Source: Paludibaculum fermentans_A
GTDB taxonomy: Bacteria > Acidobacteriota > Terriglobia > Bryobacterales > Bryobacteraceae
Assembly: GCF_051172195.1 (NCBI RefSeq)
Contig: NZ_JBPJAQ010000001.1
Location: 5,828,001-5,892,000 of the forward strand
DNA length: 64,000 bases
Reading direction: 5' to 3'
A model generated the notes under the pieces. The model did no database searches. It was not told the DNA's origin and saw only the letters and a list, made by a program, of their open reading frames with translations. Below, piece by piece: positions 35,277 to 44,566 of this stretch; position 1 is the stretch's first letter, and every line of letters starts with the position of its first letter. The translations under genes were made by a program, and so were the position numbers.

Positions 35277-38200
35277 ATGAGCAATCAGTCGACACTACCC
35301 TGGGGTGTGGCGCTGGTCCTTTTTGTCGCCTACGCCCTGTTCAGCTCGGGCACGATTGTGCCCAGCCAGCCCGTTTCCGCCGGAGCGCAGCCCGCGGCCG
35401 CGGCACCTCCGCTCGAGCCGAATCCAAAGGAGGAGGGGGACCTTGCCTGCCTGGATGTCCCACCGCCGCTGCGGCCGGCCTGCCGCCAATTGACGCCGGC
35501 ACGCAGTGTCTCGGGCGAGCTCCTCGCCGGAACCGCGGCGTCCACCGATTGTCCGGCAAAGCCATGCCCGGCGCGGGCGACGCGCTGGCAGGGGCAGCCC
35601 TGGGTGCAGCGCGCCGGGAAGAGCATGAAGGTAGTAATTGCGGTGGTGCCGGATCCCGAAATGACGCGCCTGGCGCTTTACTACGGACGCGCCATCGACA
35701 GCATTATCCTGGCCGCCGAACGGGCCGACTACCTGTTCGACACCTACTGGGTGCCGTGGAAGGCTCCGGGGTCGCGGGCCTCCGCCGACACCGCCAAGGG
35801 TGCTCCGCCGCTGGTGCCGGCCGGGCTCGATCCGGCGTCGACCCTGCCGGGTGCGCTTCTCTTCCGGCAATCCTCGGCGTCCTGGGAGCCGGCCGCGAGC
35901 GCTAAGGAAGGAGCCTACCTGCTGGTCCTGCTGGTGGGGGAATCGAACATCTCCGGACTGCGGCGCGACCAGTTCAAGGAAGCGCTGTACTATCGCTCCA
36001 CGCTGACCCCCGGCGAGCAGACAGTTCCCATCATCGGACCCTCTTACTCCGGCACCTTTGCTTCTCTTCACAAGTGCCTCAGCGAGGACCTGCTCTCTTT
36101 CCCAAGCCACCAGTATCGCCTCGTATCCTCAAACACGACGGTGAAAGCAGCCCGGCAGCAGATGCGCAAGAAAGGGTTCCCCATCGCGCTGACGGCGATC
36201 CAGCGCGATGACGAGAGCACCATGAATGCGCTGCTGCACAGCGTCAAGGGTCTGGGCCGCATTGCCACGCTCTCTGAGGGGGATACGGCCTTTGGAGCCA
36301 CTGACCTCAGGCAATGGAAGGCCGATCCGGAGGCGCCCGCCATCACGCGCATCTCCTTCCCTCGCGGCATCGCGCAACTGCGCGACGTGTATCCGGAGGA
36401 TTCCGCCGCCAAGGGCTCCTCCGGCGCTGCGACGCAGGCCACTGAGCAGTTGCCTTTGTCCCTGCGCGGCAGCCCCGCCGGCAGCGATACGCCCGAGGTT
36501 TTCAACGTCAAGCATCTGACGGTCGCCCAGGAAGCGCAGATGCAGACCATCGCCGGCATCCTCAATCGCGGCGGCTTCGAAACCGCCTTCATCTTCGCCT
36601 CCGACGTTCTCGACCTCACCTTTGTCACCGGCTACCTGCGGCAATCGTGCCCGAATCTCCGGGTGATCGTGCAGGATTGGGACCTGCTCTTTGTCCAGAC
36701 CACCAGCAAGTGGTCGATGGAGGGCGTGTGGGTGGTCACCAGCCTGTTGCCGCCTCCGCAGAATCTGTTCGTGCCGGAGCGCCAGGGGTTCGGCGTGCCC
36801 ACCTATTGGACCCCGCTGCTGGCGGCGAGCCAGTTCGAACATGCCACCTACGATGCCGCCTATACCGTCTTCAGTGAGATCTTTCCTCCGGGCTGCCCTT
36901 CCATTCCGCCTGGCCAGCCACAGCCGCCACTCGGATGTCCGGACGAACACGGGCGCAGCTCCATCCGCGACTTTGACTCGGAGTCGGTTGAGCCCATCTG
37001 GCTGAGCATCGTCGGACGCCGAAGCCTGTGGCCTATCCGGGATCTTGTGAATCCCGTGAAGAAAGAGACCGGGCCGGACTCCTCCCCTCCGCCGCCGGCC
37101 GCTGTGCACACCGGCCGCCTCAGCCGGCTCACCACGCTGCTGGTCTGCCTCATCCTGGGGCTGGCCGCCCTCTACCAGTTGCTGGTGCTTTACAGCCTGG
37201 TGCACCCCCTGCTGCCGCGCCGCATCTCGGCCGTCGCCGTGCCGCGGCCGTTTCGCAGTTTCCGCTGGTGGGAAGCGGGGTTCGAAGGCCGGGTGGGGTA
37301 CCACACGCTGGGCATTCTCCTGCTGGGGTGCATGTCCTATGTCCTCACCGCGCCGTTCGCGCACTGGCACATTGAGCTGCTGCCGCTGGCTTCGCTCGAA
37401 ATCGTCGGACTGGTGCTGGCGGTGCTCTCCATCCTGTTCGCGGCGCTAGGCGTGCTGCGGCTGCTCGCGCCGACAATCCGCCGGCTGCTGCACCCCACCC
37501 CGGCCGGACCGGACAGCGAGCCCACCGGCCTATTCGAGTGGCTGCGATCGGGCGACCGCCGGATCTCCATGCTGATGGCGATCCTCACCGCCATGGGTGT
37601 CGCCCTGTCGTTCCTCTATTACTGGCGGGATCTCATGGGCGATCCGTCCACCCTGCGCAGCCACTTCCTCGGGCTGCGCGCCCTCGACGCTTTCAGCGGC
37701 GTGTCTCCCTCACTCCCCGTACTCCTGTTGGGCTGCGGTTTCCTGACCCTCGCCTGGACGCAGATGAGCCGCCACGAACTCTACATGCGGGTCCGCCCGG
37801 ATATCCCCGCTGTCTTCCCTGCGGCTTCGAGCGCTTTCCATCCCGCGGGGCCCGCGGTCGGGCCGCTGACGGTGATTGGATTCCTGGCCTCGGCCGCTGT
37901 CATTGCCGTTACACTGCTGCGCCTCTTCAACCGCCAATCCTTTGACGGACTCCGGTTTGATCTCGTCTATTTCATGGGGCTTTCCGTACTGTGGGCCGCC
38001 CTGATCATTGCCGCTGCGCGCCTGCACCGCCTGTGGCGCCCATTGCACTGCCTGCTGCTGACGCTGGAACGCTCGCCGCTGCGCCGCGGTTTCACGGCGC
38101 TGCCGCCTGAGTTTGCCAGTTCGCCCCTGCTGCCATCCTCGCGCCGGCAGGATCACCGCATCATGCTGGCCCGGTCGCTGGATACCCTGCGTGCGCTGGC

Positions 38201-38864
38201 CTCCGAGACCAAGTGCGTGGACCTGGCGGCCAAACTACAGGCCGAGCTGCCGCCCATGACCAGGATCTGCGACCGCTATCTGTTTGCCGAGGCCTGCGGG
38301 CACCGTTTCTCCGCGTTCTACTACCGCTGGGTCCAACAGGCGCTGGCCGAGCAGGCGAAGGCCGTGGCCGGCCTGCTGCAACCGTTCTGGGCCAAAGGCA
38401 TGGCCGTTAAGGAAGGAACTGAGCCGCCGCCCAAGGATTTCCCGCGCGAGACCAGCCTGGCCGAGGAGTTTCTGGCGCTGCGATTCCTGGCCGTCATCCG
38501 CTACTCCGTCAGCCAGATGTGGTGCCAGATCTGGTTCCTGGCGCTGGGCTTCTTCTTTGCTGTCCTTTCCACTACGGCGTACCCTTTCCGGTCGCAGGGG
38601 TCCATTCGCTGGATGACTAATCTGTTCCTGGTTATTCTGGGTCTCCCGGTGCTGGTCACCGTACTCAGCGCGGAACGCAACCCCATCCTGCGGCGCCTCT
38701 CAGCCAATCCGGACGGCAAGTCCGGCAGCCAGATGGCCCAGTTGCTGATGCGCCTGCTGGTGCTGGGCGCCCTGCCGCTGCTGGGCGTCATCAACAGCTA
38801 TGTGCCGTTGCTGGGGCGCTTCCTTTCCACCTGGATCGAGCCGCTGGCCGCCGTGCCAAAATAA
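35277..38864 (+). CDS. Large membrane protein with periplasmic-binding-like ectodomain
   Basis: An 1,195-residue protein of unknown function. ATG 35277 is followed by one signal-anchor (about residues 9-25). A Pro-rich stretch leads to a large presumed periplasmic region (about 110-610) whose parts look like a type I periplasmic binding protein: KVVIAVVPDPEMTRLALYYG, VPIIGPSYSGTFASLHKCL and IAGILNRGGFETAFIFASDV. From about 625 the protein is membranous, with roughly ten to twelve hydrophobic helices interrupted by a soluble segment (about 935-1070). It does not look like a known transporter or kinase. A GTG at 35229 adds 16 residues but falls in a palindrome. It lies upstream of padR in the same direction. 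Confidence 0.7.
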   Translation: MSNQSTLPWGVALVLFVAYALFSSGTIVPSQPVSAGAQPAAAAPPLEPNPKEEGDLACLDVPPPLRPACRQLTPARSVSGELLAGTAASTDCPAKPCPARATRWQGQPWVQRAGKSMKVVIAVVPDPEMTRLALYYGRAIDSIILAAERADYLFDTYWVPWKAPGSRASADTAKGAPPLVPAGLDPASTLPGALLFRQSSASWEPAASAKEGAYLLVLLVGESNISGLRRDQFKEALYYRSTLTPGEQTVPIIGPSYSGTFASLHKCLSEDLLSFPSHQYRLVSSNTTVKAARQQMRKKGFPIALTAIQRDDESTMNALLHSVKGLGRIATLSEGDTAFGATDLRQWKADPEAPAITRISFPRGIAQLRDVYPEDSAAKGSSGAATQATEQLPLSLRGSPAGSDTPEVFNVKHLTVAQEAQMQTIAGILNRGGFETAFIFASDVLDLTFVTGYLRQSCPNLRVIVQDWDLLFVQTTSKWSMEGVWVVTSLLPPPQNLFVPERQGFGVPTYWTPLLAASQFEHATYDAAYTVFSEIFPPGCPSIPPGQPQPPLGCPDEHGRSSIRDFDSESVEPIWLSIVGRRSLWPIRDLVNPVKKETGPDSSPPPPAAVHTGRLSRLTTLLVCLILGLAALYQLLVLYSLVHPLLPRRISAVAVPRPFRSFRWWEAGFEGRVGYHTLGILLLGCMSYVLTAPFAHWHIELLPLASLEIVGLVLAVLSILFAALGVLRLLAPTIRRLLHPTPAGPDSEPTGLFEWLRSGDRRISMLMAILTAMGVALSFLYYWRDLMGDPSTLRSHFLGLRALDAFSGVSPSLPVLLLGCGFLTLAWTQMSRHELYMRVRPDIPAVFPAASSAFHPAGPAVGPLTVIGFLASAAVIAVTLLRLFNRQSFDGLRFDLVYFMGLSVLWAALIIAAARLHRLWRPLHCLLLTLERSPLRRGFTALPPEFASSPLLPSSRRQDHRIMLARSLDTLRALASETKCVDLAAKLQAELPPMTRICDRYLFAEACGHRFSAFYYRWVQQALAEQAKAVAGLLQPFWAKGMAVKEGTEPPPKDFPRETSLAEEFLALRFLAVIRYSVSQMWCQIWFLALGFFFAVLSTTAYPFRSQGSIRWMTNLFLVILGLPVLVTVLSAERNPILRRLSANPDGKSGSQMAQLLMRLLVLGALPLLGVINSYVPLLGRFLSTWIEPLAAVPK

Positions 38865-38879
38865 TCTCGAACGCTCCCC

Positions 38880-38927
38880 TTGATTACCTACAAGAGCAGG
38901 TGTATGCTCCTTCTTGTAGATAACCAA
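38880..38927 (+). promoter_or_regulatory. padR promoter and overlapping PadR operator
   Basis: TTGATT (38880-38885), 17 bases, TATGCT (38903-38908) form a plausible promoter. A long imperfect inverted repeat, TTGATTACCTACAAG (38880-38894) and CTTGTAGATAACCAA (38913-38927), matches at 13 of 15 positions and covers it. This is the arrangement expected of an autoregulated PadR gene. Confidence 0.65.
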
Positions 38928-38936
38928 GGGGGCGCG

Positions 38937-39266
38937 ATGAGCAAACCGACCGATCTTGTACAGGGCACCCTGGATCTGCTGATCCTGAAGACGCTCACGC
39001 TGGGTCCGCAGCATGGCTGGTCCATCGCGCAGCTCATCAAGGAGCGGTCAGAGGAGATCCTGCTGGTGCAGCAGGGCTCCCTCTATCCGGCCCTGCACAA
39101 GCTCGAAACCCTAGGCTTTATTGAGTCCGAGTGGGGCGACAGCGAGAACAACCGCCGGGCCAAGTTCTACGCGCTCACCCGCAAGGGCAGGCAGTATCTG
39201 AAAGAGGAAGAGGCCAATTGGGAGCGCCTCTCCCGCGCCATCGGCCTCATTGTGAAGATGGCCTGA
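38937..39266 (+). CDS. PadR family transcriptional regulator
   Basis: A 109-residue winged-helix regulator starting at ATG 38937 behind AAGGGGG. The PadR pattern is clear: LVQGTLDLLILKTLTLGPQHGW, QGSLYPALHKLETLGFIESEW and RRAKFYALTRKGRQYL. Genes of this type accompany the long orphan permeases of Acidobacteria, and the permease follows 19 bases downstream. It probably represses both genes from the operator in its promoter and responds to an unknown effector. Confidence 0.92.
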   Translation: MSKPTDLVQGTLDLLILKTLTLGPQHGWSIAQLIKERSEEILLVQQGSLYPALHKLETLGFIESEWGDSENNRRAKFYALTRKGRQYLKEEEANWERLSRAIGLIVKMA

Positions 39267-39285
39267 ATTCAATAGGAGCAGCACC

Positions 39286-41895
39286 ATGAACTGGATTCAG
39301 AGGCTTCGGTTTCTCGTGAAGAAGAACGATACCGATAGGGAGCTCGACGAGGAGTTGCGCTTCCATCTCGATCGCCAGATCGAATTGAACATCGCCAATG
39401 GCCTGCCGCCCGCCGAGGCGCGCTATGCCGCGCTGCGCGAGTTCGGCATCGTGGATCAGGTCAAGGAAGAATGCCGTTCGTCCCGCGGCCTGGATTGGCT
39501 GAACGGCGTCATGCAGGACATCCGCTATGCGATGCGCAATTTCCGGCGCAACCGGGGCTTCGCGCTCACTGTGCTGGCCGTGACGGCCATCGGTATTGGC
39601 TCTTCGACGGCGGTTTTCAGTGTTGTGGACCGTATTCTCTTCCGGAACCTGGCTTATTCTGAACCGAACCGCCTGGTCTCGATGGGGATCACCATACCGT
39701 GGATGGATTACGACTTTCTCACCTGGGCCGACTACAGTGAGCTCAAGCGGACACCCACTCAATTACAGAGCATCACTTCGTGGGCGGGTGTGGTGGACTG
39801 CGACCTGACGGGCGACCGGCCGCTGCGCCTGAGTTGCGCTCGCGTGGAAGCGTCGTTCCTACCGGTGTTAGGCGTCCAGCCGGTGCTCGGCCGCAATTTT
39901 GCCGCCGAAGAGGACCGTCCGAACGTGCCCGGTGTGGCGCTAATCACCCACGCGATGTGGCAAAGCCGCTTCGCCGGCCAACCGTCCGTGATCGGACGCC
40001 GCCTGATGATTGATGGCGCGGAACGACAGATCATCGGCGTGCTGCCGCCCGGCTTCGAGTTGCCCACGCTGGAAAAGGTCGATCTGGTGATCCCCCAGGC
40101 GATGCCGCCGCTGCCCGCCGGTGGGGGCCGGCCGCTGCAGGTATACGGGCGGCTGAAACCGGGCGCCACCACGCAGCAGATGCGCGACTCCGTCATGCCG
40201 CTGGCCGACCGGATCTTCTCCTTTGCTCCTCCGCAGGCCCGCAAACAGTTGAAATTCCAGGTGAAATCCCTGCAGGAGATGCAGTCCGGCGACATGTACC
40301 TCGCCGCCTGGACGCTGTTCGGCGCCGTGCTGGCCATGCTGCTCATCGCCTGTGCGAATGTCGCTAACCTCTTGTTGGCTCGTGCCTTGGCGAGACAGCG
40401 GGAACTGGCCGTGCGGGCCGCGCTGGGGGCCTCGCGGGGTCGCCTGATCCGCCAGACACTTACGGAAAGCATGCTCCTCAGCCTCGCCGGAGGCGCTGCC
40501 GGAATCCTGCTGGCCTACGGTTTGCTGCGTGTTTTCCTGCTCATCGCTCCGGTGGGACTGCCTCATCTGGCTGGCGCGCAACTGGATTTGCGCGTCCTTT
40601 GCTTCAGCCTGGGCGCCTCCCTGCTGTGCGGGCTGGTCTTCGGACTCGCGCCGTCCCTGCACACGCCTTCGGCCGCCACCGTTTCCGGCGCCCGTGCGAC
40701 GCCGCGCTCGAGCATGATCACCCGCCATGCGCTGGTCAGCGCGCAGTTGGGCTTCTCCCTCATCCTGTTGACCTGCGCGGGTTTGCTGCTGCAAAGCCTG
40801 TGGAACCGCCAGCGCCTGCCGTTGGGCATGAGCACCGAGAACGTGGTGACCGCCGAGATGGCCCTGACCATCCGGTATTCGCAGCCCTCGGCCCGGCTGG
40901 CGTTCTTCGAGACGCTGGAACAACGGCTGGCCAAACTGCCGGGTGTGGAAACAGTTGCCCTCAGCGACTCGTTGCCGCCCGGCGGCGTCCCGCGCACCCA
41001 GCCGCTGTATGCGCTGGAAGGGAGCGTTCGGAACCCTGCTCAGCCGAACAGCGGCATCGTGGTCTGGCGCCACGTCACGCCTGGCTATTTCCGGGCTTTG
41101 GGCATTCCCATTGTGAAGGGCAGGGCATTCACAGAAGAAGACCGTGGGCCTAAACAGATGGCCGTTGTCATCAGCCAGTCGCTGGCCGCAAAGCTGTTTC
41201 CCGGAGAAGAAGCGCTGGGCAAGCAGATGCGCCGGTTTCCGAAGGGGCCGCTCTATACGGTGGTGGGTATTTCGGCTAGTGTCCGAAACGGCGGGCTGAC
41301 GGATGCGAATCATCCGGAGTATTACCTGGTCCGGCGCCACTCCGACGATGATGCACTGGCGGCATCCGCTGTGATTCTGCGCGGACAGGCGAAACCGGAA
41401 GTGCTGGAGTCGTGGATCCGGTCGGAGGTTGCGGCCCTGGATCCGGTGATCCCCGCGGTCATCCAGACTTTCAATCAGCATCTGGGCGAACTGTCAGCCC
41501 GGCCGCGGTTCCAGGCTTCACTACTTGTTCTGTTTGCCGCCATCGGACTGATTCTCTCGGCCTCGGGCCTCTACGGGCTGATCTCCTACCTGGCGGCTCA
41601 GCGAGAGCGGGAAATCGGGGTGCGGCTGGCTCTGGGCGCCACTCCTTCGCAGATCCTGAAGATGATCCTGGCGCACGCCTTCCGCTGGACCGCGGCCGGC
41701 CTGGTGTTCGGAATCGCCGGCGCGGCGGGGGCCGCTTACGCCTTGAAAGGACTGCTGTTCCACATCAAGCCGGCTGATCCGGTGGCGTTTGCCTCATCCG
41801 CCTTCAGCTTAGCCCTGATCGCGTTGTTGGCTGCGCTGTTGCCGTCGCGGCGAGCGTCGCGGGTGGATCCGATGACCACACTCAGGCAGGACTGA
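39286..41895 (+). CDS. MacB-like ABC transporter permease (acidobacterial orphan type)
   Basis: An 869-residue membrane protein behind AGGAG. A soluble N-terminal prefix of about 80 residues (DRELDEELRFHLDRQIELN) precedes the first helix (LAVTAIGIGSSTAVFSVVD). A large MacB-type periplasmic core follows, then three helices around residues 340-450, starting at LLIACANVANLLLARALARQ. The whole periplasmic-core plus FtsX unit is then repeated (VSAQLGFSLILLTCAGLLL to EREIGVRLALGATPSQI). This is the duplicated form with no ATPase domain that is common in Acidobacteria next to PadR. It may export lipids, peptides or drugs with an ATPase encoded elsewhere. Confidence 0.92.
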   Translation: MNWIQRLRFLVKKNDTDRELDEELRFHLDRQIELNIANGLPPAEARYAALREFGIVDQVKEECRSSRGLDWLNGVMQDIRYAMRNFRRNRGFALTVLAVTAIGIGSSTAVFSVVDRILFRNLAYSEPNRLVSMGITIPWMDYDFLTWADYSELKRTPTQLQSITSWAGVVDCDLTGDRPLRLSCARVEASFLPVLGVQPVLGRNFAAEEDRPNVPGVALITHAMWQSRFAGQPSVIGRRLMIDGAERQIIGVLPPGFELPTLEKVDLVIPQAMPPLPAGGGRPLQVYGRLKPGATTQQMRDSVMPLADRIFSFAPPQARKQLKFQVKSLQEMQSGDMYLAAWTLFGAVLAMLLIACANVANLLLARALARQRELAVRAALGASRGRLIRQTLTESMLLSLAGGAAGILLAYGLLRVFLLIAPVGLPHLAGAQLDLRVLCFSLGASLLCGLVFGLAPSLHTPSAATVSGARATPRSSMITRHALVSAQLGFSLILLTCAGLLLQSLWNRQRLPLGMSTENVVTAEMALTIRYSQPSARLAFFETLEQRLAKLPGVETVALSDSLPPGGVPRTQPLYALEGSVRNPAQPNSGIVVWRHVTPGYFRALGIPIVKGRAFTEEDRGPKQMAVVISQSLAAKLFPGEEALGKQMRRFPKGPLYTVVGISASVRNGGLTDANHPEYYLVRRHSDDDALAASAVILRGQAKPEVLESWIRSEVAALDPVIPAVIQTFNQHLGELSARPRFQASLLVLFAAIGLILSASGLYGLISYLAAQREREIGVRLALGATPSQILKMILAHAFRWTAAGLVFGIAGAAGAAYALKGLLFHIKPADPVAFASSAFSLALIALLAALLPSRRASRVDPMTTLRQD

Positions 41896-42044
41896 GAAGG
41901 CCGGCCGGCCAGGAACGGCGTTTTCGTTGTGAAAAGCACGGATTTGGGTGGTACACCCGTCCGGTGGTGGGCTATACCGTCATAAACACATTTAATGGCG
42001 ATCACATCTTGCATTTTCCGGACTAACACCCTAATCTGGAACAG

Positions 42045-42158
42045 ATGACACTGACCGAACAGCTCTGGAACCACCAGCAACTGAGCGGCAGGGCCGTGCA
42101 ACTTTTCGTAGTAGTAGGGATTATTCAGATTGGGGTCACCGTACTGGGACCTGCCTGA
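42045..42158 (+). CDS. ilvL: Branched-chain amino acid leader peptide
   Basis: A 37-residue open frame from ATG 42045 to TGA 42156 that no ordinary gene finder would call. Codons 22-34 encode VVVGIIQIGVTVL, with seven valine or isoleucine codons and one leucine codon in thirteen. It ends 27 bases before a strong hairpin and 112 bases before ilvB. This matches the classic attenuation leader: ribosome stalling at Val/Ile codons would let the transcript escape termination. The upstream site CTGGAACAG is weak. Leader assignment rests on composition and position, and is an inference. Confidence 0.75.
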   Translation: MTLTEQLWNHQQLSGRAVQLFVVVGIIQIGVTVLGPA

Positions 42159-42184
42159 GTGAGCCTTACCTGAGTTACAAAAAA

Positions 42185-42223
42185 GGCCACCAGGCGGAAA
42201 GATCCCGCCGAGGTGGCCTTTTT
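42185..42223 (+). terminator. ilv attenuator (rho-independent terminator)
   Basis: The outer stem GGCCACC (42185-42191) / GGTGGCC (42212-42218) and the inner stem GGCGG (42193-42197) / CCGCC (42205-42209) are followed by TTTTT (42219-42223). The leader sequence CTGCCTG (42151-42157), which includes the end of the leader peptide reading frame, can pair with CAGGCGG (42191-42197) through seven pairs including one G-U. That pairing would block the terminator and is exactly where a ribosome completing the leader peptide would sit. Confidence 0.78.
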
Positions 42224-42269
42224 CAATTCAACCCAGTCCCTGATAGACAAGAGAGGATTCCTCAGACCG

Positions 42270-44000
42270 ATGTCCAACCTGATGAGTGGTGCACGCATTT
42301 TATTGGAGTGCCTGGCGCGCGAAGGCGTTGATGTGATCTTCGGCTATCCCGGAGGCGTCACTCTACCTTTGTACGACGTCATCTACGACAACCCCATTCG
42401 CCATGTTCTGGTGCGGCACGAGGAGAACGCAGCCTTTTCCGCCGCCGGCTATGCGCGAGCGACGGGCAAGGTGGGCGTTTGCTGCGCCACCTCCGGCCCC
42501 GGCGCAACCAACCTGACCACCGGCCTGGTGGATGCCATGATGGACTCCATCCCGATAGTCGCCATCACGGGCCAGGTGACCAGCAAGTTGATCGGCAGCG
42601 ATGCGTTCCAGGAAGCCGATACGTTCGGCATCACGCGGCCCTGCACGAAGCACAATTTCCTGGTGAAGGACATTAAGGAACTGGCGCAGATTGTCCACGA
42701 AGCGTTCCACATCGCCTCGACGGGCCGTCCGGGCCCGGTGCTGGTCGACATCACCAAGGACGTGCTGCAGGGCCAGGCGCACTACACGCCTGTCAACGAG
42801 ATCCACCTGCCTGGCTATAAGGTGGTGACCGACGGCCATGCCGGCCAGATCCGGCGCGCGGCGCAGATGATGTGGGAAGCGCAGCGGCCCTATGTTTACG
42901 CGGGCGGCGGCATCCTGGCGGCGGGCGCATCGCCTGAGTTGAAGGAACTGGTGGAGACGCTGGATGCGCCGGCGGTCTGCACGCTGATGGGTTTGGGCGG
43001 CCTGCCGGGCTCGCATCCGAACTTCATCTCGATGCCGGGCATGCACGGCTCCTACACGGCCAACATGGGTATGTATGAGTGCGACCTGCTCATCGCGCTC
43101 GGGGTGCGGTTTGACGACCGCGTGACGGGCCGGCTGGCGGCGTTCGCTCCGCATGCCAAGGTCATCCATGTCGACATCGATCCGGCCGAGATCGGCAAGA
43201 ACCGCACCGCGGACCTGCCCATTGTCGGCGATGTGAAGAAAGTGCTGAGCAAGCTGAACCGGAACCTGAAGGAACTGGAACCGGAGATGGCGCCGAAGAA
43301 CGCGGAAGGCCGCAAGTCGTGGTGGAAACAGATCCGCGCGTGGCAGGCGGAGCATCCGCTGGAACCGGTCTTCTCGGCCGATGAGATCAAGCCGCAGCAC
43401 CTGATGTACGAGATCAACAAGCTGTCGGGCGGCAAGGCGATTGTCAGCGTGGACGTGGGCCAGCACCAGATGTGGGCGGCGCAGTTCATCAAGTTCGACA
43501 ATCCGCGTACGTGGATCTGTTCGGGCGGCCTGGGCTCAATGGGCTTCGGCCTGCCGGCCGCGATCGGCGCGCAGATGGCGCATCCCGACCAGACCGTTTT
43601 CGCGATCTGCGGTGACGGCGGCTTCCAGATGGCGCTGCCGGAACTGGCCACCCTGGTGAACTACCAGTTGCCGGTGAAGGTGATCGTGATGAACAACGGC
43701 TACCTGGGGATGGTGCGGCAGTGGCAGGAGCTGTTTTACAACAACCGGTTGTCGTCGGTGGAGTTGAGCGCGTTCCCGAATGTGGAACTGCTGGCCGCCG
43801 CGTATGGAATGAAGGGGCGCATCGTGCACACGCCGATGGAACTAGCCGGGGCGTTGAAGGAAGCTTTGGCGGAACCGGGTCCTTATCTCATGGATGTGCG
43901 CGTGTCGCAGTTTGAAAACGTCTACCCGATGGTTCCGGCCGGAGCGGCCATCAACGAGATGGTGCTGGCTCCGCCGCAGCCTGTGGCCGTGCCCCGCTAA
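42270..44000 (+). CDS. ilvB: Acetolactate synthase large subunit
   Basis: A 576-residue thiamine-diphosphate enzyme that condenses two pyruvates, or pyruvate with 2-oxobutyrate, in valine/leucine and isoleucine synthesis. The cofactor-binding glutamate lies in HEENAAFSAAGYAR, the FAD-domain pattern is VQDMMDSIP-like VDAMMDSIPIVAITGQV, and the thiamine motif is GDGGFQMALPELATLVNYQLP. I chose ATG 42270 (MSNLMSGAR); the open frame from 42213 begins inside the attenuator. It is the first enzyme gene of an operon with ilvN, ilvC and cimA. Confidence 0.95.
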   Translation: MSNLMSGARILLECLAREGVDVIFGYPGGVTLPLYDVIYDNPIRHVLVRHEENAAFSAAGYARATGKVGVCCATSGPGATNLTTGLVDAMMDSIPIVAITGQVTSKLIGSDAFQEADTFGITRPCTKHNFLVKDIKELAQIVHEAFHIASTGRPGPVLVDITKDVLQGQAHYTPVNEIHLPGYKVVTDGHAGQIRRAAQMMWEAQRPYVYAGGGILAAGASPELKELVETLDAPAVCTLMGLGGLPGSHPNFISMPGMHGSYTANMGMYECDLLIALGVRFDDRVTGRLAAFAPHAKVIHVDIDPAEIGKNRTADLPIVGDVKKVLSKLNRNLKELEPEMAPKNAEGRKSWWKQIRAWQAEHPLEPVFSADEIKPQHLMYEINKLSGGKAIVSVDVGQHQMWAAQFIKFDNPRTWICSGGLGSMGFGLPAAIGAQMAHPDQTVFAICGDGGFQMALPELATLVNYQLPVKVIVMNNGYLGMVRQWQELFYNNRLSSVELSAFPNVELLAAAYGMKGRIVHTPMELAGALKEALAEPGPYLMDVRVSQFENVYPMVPAGAAINEMVLAPPQPVAVPR

Positions 44001-44012
44001 GGAGTAAATGTC

Positions 44013-44549
44013 ATGCTGATGACCATATCTATCTTGATGGAGAACAAGCCGGGCGCGTTGATGCGCGTGACGGGCCTGATCAGCCAGCGCGGCTACAATA
44101 TCGAGTCATTGACAGTGGCCCGGACACTTGATCCGACGTTATCTCGAATGACGCTGATGGTGGATGTCGAGTCGCGGTTGCGCGGCCTGGTGATCAAACA
44201 GATGAACCGCCTGGTGAACGTGTTGCAGGCGGCGGACCTGACCGATGCTCCGGCGGTGATGCGCGAGATGGTGCTGCTGCGGGTGCGCGCCACCCAGGAG
44301 AACCGGACGGCTATCTTAAAAGAGTCCGAGATCTTCGGGGCTCGCGTGGTGGATTCCTCAGTGGAGGGCTTTGCCCTGGAGGCGACGGGCGCCCCGGAGA
44401 AGATGGAAGAGTTCATCGCCGTCATGGAAACTTACGGCGAAATTGAAGTGACGCGATCGGGGATGGTGGCCGTGAGCCTGGAAGCGAAGAAGCTGCGGTT
44501 GGCGCCGCCGATCCCCAAGTCCCAGCCCGAGACGGTGGGACAGGCTTAA
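44013..44549 (+). CDS. ilvN: Acetolactate synthase small (regulatory) subunit
   Basis: A 178-residue regulatory subunit, 12 bases after ilvB and behind AAGGAG. An ACT domain fills the N-terminal half: ISILMENKPGALMRVTGLIS and RGYNIESLTVARTLD, the valine-binding signature. The second half holds the C-terminal extension that contacts the catalytic subunit, with TGAPEKMEEFIAVMETYG. It confers valine feedback inhibition and raises the activity of IlvB. Confidence 0.95.
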   Translation: MLMTISILMENKPGALMRVTGLISQRGYNIESLTVARTLDPTLSRMTLMVDVESRLRGLVIKQMNRLVNVLQAADLTDAPAVMREMVLLRVRATQENRTAILKESEIFGARVVDSSVEGFALEATGAPEKMEEFIAVMETYGEIEVTRSGMVAVSLEAKKLRLAPPIPKSQPETVGQA

Positions 44550-44566
44550 CAGGGAGAGTTCCGCTT

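Noticed and set aside
39940..41481. A 513-codon minus-strand frame inside the permease gene
   Set aside because: It is antisense to the well-supported permease and is rich in Gln, Arg and His without domain features.
42213..42269. The in-frame upstream start of ilvB at 42213
   Set aside because: It begins within the attenuator hairpin and its product adds residues not seen in the family.
42363..43466. A 367-codon minus-strand frame inside ilvB
   Set aside because: It is antisense to ilvB and has His/Arg-rich content with no known motifs.
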